From assembly GCA_024399615.1 (NCBI GenBank), contig JAKSNQ010000014.1, forward strand, positions 1 to 37,500: a stretch of DNA of 37,500 bases, given 5' to 3'. The DNA comes from Paludibacteraceae bacterium (GTDB lineage Bacteria; Bacteroidota; Bacteroidia; Bacteroidales; Paludibacteraceae). Numbering within the stretch: position 1 is the first letter of the stretch; each line of letters starts with the position of its first letter. The position numbers and the translations under genes are program-made. The notes under the pieces were generated by a model that was given only the letters and a program-made list of their open reading frames with translations, was not told the origin of the DNA and searched no databases. Shown here in pieces: positions 32,315 through 37,500 of this stretch.

Positions 32315-33952
32315 TTATTCCATATTTAAACATTCTGACATATATTCTTTGACACGAGCATGGTGTGTCACCCATATGATGGTTTTATCTTTCACCTCGC
32401 GTCGCAGGTTCTCTAAGATACGTTGCTCCGTAGCCTCATCTACCGACGAACATGCTTCGTCCATTAGCAGTATGGCGCCTTTTTGCAGAAGTGCACGGGC
32501 GATGGCGATACGTTGCGCTTGACCTTCGCTTAGTCCGCTACCTTGTTCGCTACAGCGCAGATCCAAGCCTTCCTCGCGTTCGAAAACAAAATCAGCTGCA
32601 GCAAGTCTGAGTGCGTTTCGCATTTGTTCGTCAGTTGCTTCTATGTCGCCCAGCAGCAGGTTGTCGCGGATGGTGCCGCTCATCAAACTATTGCCTTGTG
32701 GAACGTATCGGAGGTTGCATCGTAGTGGAGCCGACATCTCCTTCTCTTTCGTTCCGTTGTACAATATCACGTTCCCTTCTTCGGGCCTGAGAAGGCCCAG
32801 CAGGATGCGCATGAGCGTTGATTTGCCGGAACCCGTTTTGCCTACTATGGCTGTGCTCACTCCGGGACGAAAATCGTAATTGAGTTGCTTGATGGTCGCA
32901 TCTGCATTACCCTCATAGGTGAATGTCACATCTTTCACGCGAATACCTAATGGCCCCTCCATCATCTCGGGAGCACCTTGTTCTTCTGCCTTTAGGTCGT
33001 CCATCTCTCTGAGTCGATCCACGGCTGTGAGTGAAGTAATCAATTTTGGCAGATAACCACTCATGTCCATGATGGGGTGCTGTACTTGATTGACCAATTG
33101 CAGACAGGCGGTCATCATACCGTATGTAACTGTGCCGTGCATGATTCCCAGTACGCTCCATGCAAAAGTGGTTATGTATCCGCCCATGAATCCCAAATGA
33201 ATAAACACATGAGACCAGTTGGAATAGGTTACTCTTCGCATGTTGGTATCAAACAACGTCTGCTGTTTCTCATTCATCTGTTGCACACTCTCCTCCTCGC
33301 GACCCATCGACAAGATGAGCATGCGTTTGAGCAGACTCTCCTGCATATGTTTTTGCAATTCGGAATCCTGTTGGCGGATTTCTTCACTTAGGCGTCGCAG
33401 GATTTTGAAATACACTTTGCTCACGATTAGGGCAACGGGCATAATGATGAGCAGTACCCACAGCAGGTTGCGTTGCATGCTGAATAAGATGAACGAGGCG
33501 GCTATCAGTTGGACGAATGACAAAAAGAGTAGGGGAATCTGTTCTGTTACTGTGCTGCTTACCGTACGAATATCTTCTTTCAGTCGGTTGACCGTGTCTG
33601 CCGAATGGAGCAACTCTTTGCCATGCCATTGGGAGCGGATTACTCTTTCAAACAACTCACTTCGGAGCCTGTTTGCTACCATAAAGCGGCTTTTTTCGCG
33701 TACTCGCGTGTTCCAAACCGACAAGCCGACTTGCAGTAGGATAATCGTCAACATCAGTCCCAAGTGCCACCATATATTGCCTTCTTGTACACCTGTGGCT
33801 ACGTCCACTACTGCTTTGCATATCCACACGAAACTGAGTGATATGGCTATGCGCAACATGCCTATCAGGCAGTTGCATAGTATGTGTAGTTTCAGGCCAT
33901 CCAAATGGCGCCATACCCATACCACATCCGTTTTCCACTCGCGTGTTTGCAT
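32315..33952 (-). CDS. ABC exporter, fused permease and ATPase
   Basis: 545-residue type I ABC exporter half-transporter. A six-segment membrane domain (about residues 15-295) precedes a nucleotide-binding domain with Walker A GKTGSGKS (371-378), a Q-loop area (LRYVPQGNSLMSGTIRDNLLL), signature LSEGQ, Walker B AILLMDEACSS and the switch His in WVTHH. There is no C39 leader-peptidase domain, so it does not itself cut a double-glycine leader. It would act as a homodimer. It is 3 bases after the S24/S26 gene and is the last of the PqqD-kinase-peptidase-exporter unit, so its cargo is probably the product of that unit. Confidence 0.92.
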   Translation of the reverse strand: MQTREWKTDVVWVWRHLDGLKLHILCNCLIGMLRIAISLSFVWICKAVVDVATGVQEGNIWWHLGLMLTIILLQVGLSVWNTRVREKSRFMVANRLRSELFERVIRSQWHGKELLHSADTVNRLKEDIRTVSSTVTEQIPLLFLSFVQLIAASFILFSMQRNLLWVLLIIMPVALIVSKVYFKILRRLSEEIRQQDSELQKHMQESLLKRMLILSMGREEESVQQMNEKQQTLFDTNMRRVTYSNWSHVFIHLGFMGGYITTFAWSVLGIMHGTVTYGMMTACLQLVNQVQHPIMDMSGYLPKLITSLTAVDRLREMDDLKAEEQGAPEMMEGPLGIRVKDVTFTYEGNADATIKQLNYDFRPGVSTAIVGKTGSGKSTLMRILLGLLRPEEGNVILYNGTKEKEMSAPLRCNLRYVPQGNSLMSGTIRDNLLLGDIEATDEQMRNALRLAAADFVFEREEGLDLRCSEQGSGLSEGQAQRIAIARALLQKGAILLMDEACSSVDEATEQRILENLRREVKDKTIIWVTHHARVKEYMSECLNME

Positions 33953-33955
33953 GTT

Positions 33956-34411
33956 TTAATGTTTTTTCAAAATTCTCCGTTTTAGCGCTCCGGGGACACA
34001 CTTGGCAAACAGCCAACTGGCCCTTATCGGGAAAAAGATATATTGCAGCAGGCCATAGATGCGCATCTTTGTGCTCGCCATGTCCAGCGTCTTCCCGTCT
34101 CGTTCCACCGCCGTCAACACACCTAAAATCTGGTCCTCGCGTACTCCGTACTCGGGGCGCCATTGGTTGTCGCCGCACATCACGTAGTCTTGCTTCCTTA
34201 CTCGCATGACACGATGCATAATATACTGCCCGTTGTCGCGCTTGAATAAGGGGATGTCCAACCAATGCAGACGCTCATTTGCTTCTTTTTTGCGAATGAT
34301 CAGCAGGTCACGTCTCTGCCTGAGTAAAGGCATCATGCTGGTCCCTACGTTGGTATAGACCAGTACTCCATTGTTGTTCAGTATGTCTTCAAAACTACTT
34401 ACTTCTGCCAT
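33956..34411 (-). CDS. S24/S26-family peptidase, S26B signal-peptidase-like
   Basis: 151-residue protein with the signal-peptidase fold motifs: GTSMMP with the nucleophile Ser25, IMHRV with His66 and CGDN with Asp81. A His where LepB has Lys marks the S26B branch (SipW and ER/archaeal type), so this should be a Ser/His enzyme. No N-terminal membrane anchor is found, but a hydrophobic stretch near residues 118-135 (YGLLQYIFFPI) could bind the membrane. The in-frame TTG at 34429 is rejected in favour of the ATG at 34411. It lies 7 bases after the HPr-kinase-like gene. It may cut a leader peptide or a specific membrane protein; the substrate is unknown. Confidence 0.8.
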   Translation of the reverse strand: MAEVSSFEDILNNNGVLVYTNVGTSMMPLLRQRRDLLIIRKKEANERLHWLDIPLFKRDNGQYIMHRVMRVRKQDYVMCGDNQWRPEYGVREDQILGVLTAVERDGKTLDMASTKMRIYGLLQYIFFPIRASWLFAKCVPGALKRRILKKH

Positions 34412-34418
34412 TATCGTA

Positions 34419-35279
34419 TTATATATCAAATCCCATGCCGTTTGCGCTCACGACTGCCGCTTCGTCATCCATATTGCAGCCAAGAATGTAAAAACTGACA
34501 TTTTGTCCTATTAAATCTATCAGTTCCAACGTCTTGAGCATCATCATTGGGTCGTCTGGTCGATAGATTTGGTTGAGCAGAGTCTGAACAGCCTCACGAG
34601 GGGGAATTTGTCGAATCGTGTTCTCGTTGGCTCGGGTCAGGATACAAATGGCTTTTAGTCGTGCTCGCATATTGGTGCTCAGGTGATGTTTGCCGTCCCA
34701 CGGGGTGCCATACGCCCATACGCCTGATTCTCCAACTTGTAGCAGGGGTTTGTCGTCGTTTACTATGATAGCTCGTTGTCCGAACAACTTGCGCCACAAT
34801 CGTACATGGGTAGATTTGCCTGTCCCGCTTTTGGCAGTAAAGATAACCGCTTCGTACTCATTCTGTTGAGTGTTCTCGGATGTCTCTGTCGCTTCGCTCG
34901 TGGGACGAATGGCGAGGCATGAGCCATGCATCAGCAGCCGACCGCGATTCACGGCAGCTGTGGCAATCTGACGATATACTGCTAATGTCTCCAGATACGA
35001 GTCGTCAAAAGTATATGGTGGCAGACCTTCTTCTTTGCGGGTCTCTTCTGATTCTTTTCGTTCGCGTTCGATGTCCTTCTCGCACGTGCGTACAAAAAAA
35101 TCAGGCTGAATCTCCGCTTGACTCTCCCCTTCTTGCCCACACGTCTTGGAGGAAAGTTCCACAATGTAATCTGCGCACATTGTGTGTACTTCCTCGTACA
35201 GGCTCTCCACCTGTACCACCATATCTGCCAATCGGTATATTCCTGTCATTCGACTTGGGTGTTGGTCCTGTTTAGTCAA
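34419..35279 (-). CDS. HPr-kinase/phosphorylase-like protein
   Basis: 286-residue protein related to the C-terminal domain of HPr kinase. It has MHGSCLA (His118-Gly119-Ser120), a P-loop with KSGTGKST (residues 150-157; the first Gly of the P-loop is Ala149) and NDDKP with Asp175-Asp176, all in the order of HprK. It lacks the N-terminal HprK domain. Between the HGS strand and the P-loop there is a polar insertion of about 20 residues (residues 124-143; Thr/Glu/Ser-rich). Relatives occur in lasso-peptide and related clusters, where a few are peptide kinases. It overlaps the PqqD-like gene by 8 bases. It is probably a kinase of the cluster's own substrate, not of HPr. Confidence 0.8.
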   Translation of the reverse strand: MTKQDQHPSRMTGIYRLADMVVQVESLYEEVHTMCADYIVELSSKTCGQEGESQAEIQPDFFVRTCEKDIERERKESEETRKEEGLPPYTFDDSYLETLAVYRQIATAAVNRGRLLMHGSCLAIRPTSEATETSENTQQNEYEAVIFTAKSGTGKSTHVRLWRKLFGQRAIIVNDDKPLLQVGESGVWAYGTPWDGKHHLSTNMRARLKAICILTRANENTIRQIPPREAVQTLLNQIYRPDDPMMMLKTLELIDLIGQNVSFYILGCNMDDEAAVVSANGMGFDI

Positions 35280-35538
35280 TAATGAGTCCTTCTGCTCGCA
35301 ACTTCTCCACCAATGCCTTTACCTCCGAGCGCAATTGCTCCTCGCTTACCTCATATTCTGTCAGCATCTTCTTGACAATGGCATCTTCGTCCATGCCTTG
35401 TTGAAGGCAGGTGAAAATGTCCTTACCGGTCTCGTTCATGCTGATGACGTTGGGGTAGTATTTGGCGCCTTCGCCTATTGCCAAAGCGGCAATACTGCCG
35501 CAGACATCACGTACTGCAAATTCGTATTTTAGTTTCAT
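35272..35538 (-). CDS. PqqD-family protein
   Basis: 88-residue small cytoplasmic protein of the PqqD family (PF05402), whose winged-helix-like fold in many ribosomal-peptide pathways is the leader-recognition element (RRE). The fold is suggested by a beta-rich N-terminal half (LKYEFAVRDVCGSIAALAIG, with NVISMNETGKDIFTCL) and a helical C-terminal half (EEQLRSEVKALVEKLRAEGLI). It is the first gene of the unit; its promoter is at 35568-35599. It overlaps the HPr-kinase-like gene. No precursor peptide gene lies beside it, so what it recognises is unknown. Confidence 0.85.
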   Translation of the reverse strand: MKLKYEFAVRDVCGSIAALAIGEGAKYYPNVISMNETGKDIFTCLQQGMDEDAIVKKMLTEYEVSEEQLRSEVKALVEKLRAEGLIID

Positions 35539-35567
35539 TTGTGTAAACTTTTAGTCAATTTAGCGTG

Positions 35568-35599
35568 CAAAGGTACTAAATTTTATTCACATACACAAG
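35568..35599 (-). promoter_or_regulatory. Promoter of the PqqD-kinase-peptidase-exporter unit
   Basis: On the minus strand CTTG (35596-35599), a 20-base spacer and TACCTTTG (35568-35575), followed by C. The predicted start is near 35561, about 23 bases before the ATG at 35538. As no other clear promoter is seen down to rsfS, it may also serve rsfS and ftsH. Confidence 0.7.
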
Positions 35600-35656
35600 T
35601 GCACGCGCGAAAAAGTGCATTTTTTCTGCTCTTTTTTGCTGTCTTGGGGCTGATTA

Positions 35657-35688
35657 TTTGCTTATGTCGCAAATTCTTCGTACCTTTG
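35657..35688 (+). promoter_or_regulatory. Promoter of udk
   Basis: TTTG (35657-35660), 20 bases, TACCTTTG (35681-35688). The predicted start near 35696 leaves a leader of about 13 bases before the ATG at 35709, ruling out the TTG at 35658 as start. It is divergent from the PqqD promoter; the 57 bases between the two -33 boxes hold only a weak hairpin (35600-35619). Confidence 0.75.
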
Positions 35689-35708
35689 CACTCCAAAAAC
35701 AACACACT

Positions 35709-36323
35709 ATGTTTATAATTGGTATTGCGGGTGGAACCGGCTCGGGAAAAACAACCGTGGTTCGCAAATTAACGGAACGCCTTTCGAAGGGCGAAGTTGT
35801 GGTCATCCCTCAGGATTCTTATTACAAAGACTCTTCTCACGTACCGGTTGAGGAGCGACAAAACATCAACTTTGATCATCCTAATGCGTTTGATTGGGGG
35901 TTGCTGGAGAGCCAGATTCGCCAACTCAAGCAGGGCTTGCCTATCGAGCAACCTATCTATAGTTATTTGACGTGTACTCGCCAACGTGAGACCGTACATA
36001 TCGAGCCGAAAGAGGTGATTATTGTGGAGGGAATTTTGGCCTTGTGCGATCCTGCACTTCGCGAGCAGATGGACCTGAAAATTTTCGTGGATGCCGATGC
36101 TGATGATCGTTTGATTCGTGTCATTAAACGTGATATTGTGGAGCGTGGCCGAACGACCGAAGCCGTGCTGGAGCGCTACCAACGGGTGCTCAAACCGATG
36201 CATGAGCAGTTTATTGAACCATGCAAGCGCTATGCGGATGTCATTGTGCCACAAGGAGGTCATAATAGTCCGGCTATCAATATGCTCGTTAAGTTTATCA
36301 AGCAGCAACTTCACGAACATTAA
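35709..36323 (+). CDS. udk: Uridine kinase
   Basis: 204-residue pyrimidine salvage enzyme that phosphorylates uridine and cytidine to UMP and CMP. The P-loop is GGTGSGKT (residues 8-15), and other family motifs are DSYYKDSSHVP, NFDHPNAFDW, VEGILALCDPALREQMDLKIFVD and the later region IRVIKRDIVERGR. The length and start fit. The divergent promoter and short leader set the start at 35709. It is 41 bases before the nitroreductase-like gene, probably one transcript. Confidence 0.96.
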   Translation: MFIIGIAGGTGSGKTTVVRKLTERLSKGEVVVIPQDSYYKDSSHVPVEERQNINFDHPNAFDWGLLESQIRQLKQGLPIEQPIYSYLTCTRQRETVHIEPKEVIIVEGILALCDPALREQMDLKIFVDADADDRLIRVIKRDIVERGRTTEAVLERYQRVLKPMHEQFIEPCKRYADVIVPQGGHNSPAINMLVKFIKQQLHEH

Positions 36324-36364
36324 TCGTTTCGTTGCGTTTTTGTAATTATTTGATTATCAATTCT

Positions 36365-36988
36365 ATGAAAAGGTTTTGCATCTTTTCTTCCCTTGTGGCA
36401 GCATGTCTGTTGACGGCTTGCTCGAAGCAGGCATCTGAGCAGGTTTCGTCTGCTTCGCCTTCTTTCGACGAAGTGTTGAAAACGCGTCGAAGTGTTCGTA
36501 ATTTTGATGCTTCAAAAACCATCTCTGCGGACGAAGTGCGTCAATTGTTAATTGCTACTCAGGAAGCACCATCTTGGGCCAATCAGCAACCATCCAAATA
36601 CTATGTGGCTCTTTCGCAGGAAAAGGTGGATGCCGTTCGTGATTTGATTGGTATGAATAAAGAGCGCACTATGGGCGCAACAGTCTTCCTTGTTTCTACT
36701 TTTGAAACCGGCAAGTCGGGGTTCTTCCGTGGCGAAGCTACCAACGAGATTGGGGAAGGATGGGGTGCCTATGACAACGGTTTGAGCAACGCCTACCTCG
36801 TACTGCAAGCCAGAGCGATGGGATTTGATACGCTCATTATGGGCATGCGTGATAGCAATGGTTTGCGCAGTCTGTTTGCTATTCCTGAGACCGAAACGGT
36901 CATGGCGGTTATCGCACTTGGTTATCGTGCCGATGAACCCAATCAGCCGGTTCATCGCGAACTGGACGAGATCGCTTCTTTCTACTAA
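36365..36988 (+). CDS. Nitroreductase-family lipoprotein
   Basis: 207-residue protein with a type II signal peptide and lipobox LTAC (Cys19) followed by a nitroreductase (FMN) fold: DEVLKTRRSVRNFDASK (basic FMN-phosphate site), EAPSWANQQPSKYYVAL, GMRDSNGLRSLFAIPETE and VIALGYRADEPN. Nitroreductases are usually cytoplasmic; the export signal would put it in the periplasm or on the outer membrane. The TTG at 36332 is rejected; the ATG at 36365 starts a normal signal peptide. Its likely partner is udk only through transcription. The terminator at 37039-37070 follows. The substrate is unknown. Confidence 0.88.
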   Translation: MKRFCIFSSLVAACLLTACSKQASEQVSSASPSFDEVLKTRRSVRNFDASKTISADEVRQLLIATQEAPSWANQQPSKYYVALSQEKVDAVRDLIGMNKERTMGATVFLVSTFETGKSGFFRGEATNEIGEGWGAYDNGLSNAYLVLQARAMGFDTLIMGMRDSNGLRSLFAIPETETVMAVIALGYRADEPNQPVHRELDEIASFY

Positions 36989-37038
36989 AATTGTTGATAC
37001 CGATTATTTCTTCTTGAGAAATTTTATGGCGTTATTAT

Positions 37039-37079
37039 GAGGGTGTGTCATGATTGGATGACGCACTCTCTTGTTTTGT
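37039..37079 (+). terminator. Intrinsic terminator after the nitroreductase-like gene
   Basis: GAGGGTGTGTCAT (37039-37051) pairs with ATGACGCACTCTC (37058-37070), with two G-U pairs and a 6-base loop, and is followed by TTGTTTTGT. It lies 50 bases after the stop of the lipoprotein gene and ends the udk unit. Confidence 0.85.
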
Positions 37080-37163
37080 AATATTGATGGTTTTTGGAAT
37101 GTTCTGTTTTTAAGATTTGGGATGTGCCTCTTGCTTGCATACAACGTGATATGGCTCTCGTGG

Positions 37164-37191
37164 GTCGGCCGACAGTCGGCCGACAGTCGGC
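37164..37191. repeat. GC-rich tandem palindromic repeat
   Basis: The 11-base unit GTCGGCCGACA occurs at 37164-37174 and 37175-37185 and is followed by GTCGGC (37186-37191). Each unit holds the 10-base palindrome GTCGGCCGAC. It is a GC island in an AT-rich spacer and resembles a short extragenic palindromic element; number of copies elsewhere is unknown. Confidence 0.75.
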
Positions 37192-37309
37192 AGTGGGTCA
37201 TCCGGCACGAAAATAATTGCCGATTTTTAAGGAGAGGAGATGTTCTCTGTGATTTTTTCGTGAATAGATATAACTGGATTAGATTTGAATAGTGACTATT
37301 ATTTTGATG

Positions 37310-37327
37310 CATAAATACTCATTTATG
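37310..37327. promoter_or_regulatory. Dyad upstream of the right-edge promoter (distal)
   Basis: CATAAAT (37310-37316) and ATTTATG (37321-37327) are perfect inverted repeats with a 4-base centre, about 60 bases before the -33 box. It could be an operator; it is AT-rich, so chance is possible. Confidence 0.3.
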
Positions 37328-37365
37328 TAGCAAAATGCGAGAAAATTGGAGATATTTGTAATAAA

Positions 37366-37380
37366 ATGTAATTTTTACAT
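37366..37380. promoter_or_regulatory. Dyad next to the right-edge promoter (proximal)
   Basis: ATGTAA (37366-37371), TTT, then TTACAT (37375-37380): a perfect 15-base dyad that ends 7 bases before the -33 TTTG. This is where an activator would bind. It is the best operator candidate in the window. Confidence 0.4.
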
Positions 37381-37387
37381 GCTAAAA

Positions 37388-37419
37388 TTTGCATATGTGA
37401 TAGATATTTGCTACTTTTG
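37388..37419 (+). promoter_or_regulatory. Promoter reading out of the right edge
   Basis: TTTG (37388-37391), 20 bases, TACTTTTG (37412-37419), followed by C. The predicted start is near 37427. No gene start is found before the window end (the only ATG, near 37460, is followed by a stop after six codons), so the leader is at least 70 bases long and the gene lies beyond the window. Confidence 0.75.
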
Positions 37420-37500
37420 CATCCGAAAAGTCACAAATAGTCTCATTTGACATAAATCATGCTTGTTATTTCCCGATAAATAATCTCGTTAAAATTTATT

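Larger units (their letters stand above)
37080..37387. other. Intergenic region without a gene
   Basis: About 300 bases between the terminator and the promoter at the right edge. Open frames here (for example on the minus strand around 37004-37312) have no family-like sequence and run through the terminator. The region holds the tandem palindrome at 37164-37191, a hairpin-like CGGCA/TGCCG with T-run near 37203-37230, and two AT-rich dyads described separately. Confidence 0.7.

Noticed and set aside
33240-33959. 239-codon plus-strand open frame inside the ABC exporter gene
   Set aside because: Shadow of a gene with complete Walker and signature motifs.
35600-35619. Hairpin TGCAC/GTGCA followed by six T
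   Set aside because: Five-bp stem with a 10-base loop between divergent promoters; no upstream transcript to terminate, and probably chance.
35539-35708. Precursor peptide gene beside the PqqD gene
   Set aside because: The 170-base gap is filled by two divergent promoters and contains no plausible small ORF on either strand; the cassette genes overlap or nearly touch, leaving no room for one.
37004-37312. 102-codon minus-strand open frame at the right end
   Set aside because: It runs through the terminator and tandem palindrome, has no recognisable motif and no promoter consensus.
1-37500. CRISPR arrays, tRNA or rRNA genes, insertion sequences, prophage genes
   Set aside because: No regularly spaced repeats, cloverleaf-like stretches, transposase or phage motifs were found on reading both strands; a tRNA search by program was not possible here.

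Overview
The window looks like chromosomal DNA of a member of the Bacteroidales. Three things support this. Nearly every clear promoter has the Bacteroidetes -33/-7 form (TTTG or TTG, 20 bases, TAnnTTTG). Several genes have little homology outside the phylum (DUF3098, DUF2795, DUF4827-like, PorK-N, a hybrid two-component system). Several gene orders are typical of the phylum (porP-porK-porL-porM-porN; ftsX-DUF3098-uppP-truB-queA; surE-small membrane protein-lpxB). The family cannot be set from the window; a complete Por core suggests a lineage that uses type IX secretion. I see no tRNA, rRNA, CRISPR array, insertion sequence or prophage.

Left part (1-13.99 kb). gapA runs off the left edge on the minus strand and is divergent from a methyltransferase gene, which is followed by a PduO-type cobalamin adenosyltransferase. 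A promoter with a hairpin-bearing leader then starts a run of plus-strand genes: a DUF2795 protein overlapping porP, then porK, porL, porM and porN, the type IX secretion core. A strong hairpin separates these from ftsX, a DUF3098 protein, uppP, truB, queA and a lipoprotein of unknown function, which ends at a bidirectional terminator.

Middle part (14.0-31.9 kb, all minus strand). In transcription order from the right: ftsH, an M16 peptidase, an orphan hybrid two-component regulator, two FKBP-like lipoproteins, glmM, surE, a small membrane protein, lpxB, a CNNM/CBS protein, a lytic transglycosylase, a split chromate-type transporter pair, and tdk with its own promoter. Most of this concerns the cell envelope (UDP-GlcNAc supply, lipid A, murein turnover, membrane and periplasmic proteolysis).

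Right part (31.9-37.5 kb). A tightly packed minus-strand unit encodes a PqqD-like protein, an HPr-kinase-like protein, an S26B-type (Ser/His) peptidase and an ABC exporter, and runs with 1 base of spacing into rsfS and then ftsH. It resembles the maturation and export half of a ribosomal-peptide pathway without a visible precursor, and is the best candidate here for a poorly described system. Divergent from it are udk and a lipid-anchored nitroreductase-like protein, then a terminator, a GC-rich tandem palindrome and a well-formed promoter pointing out of the right edge.
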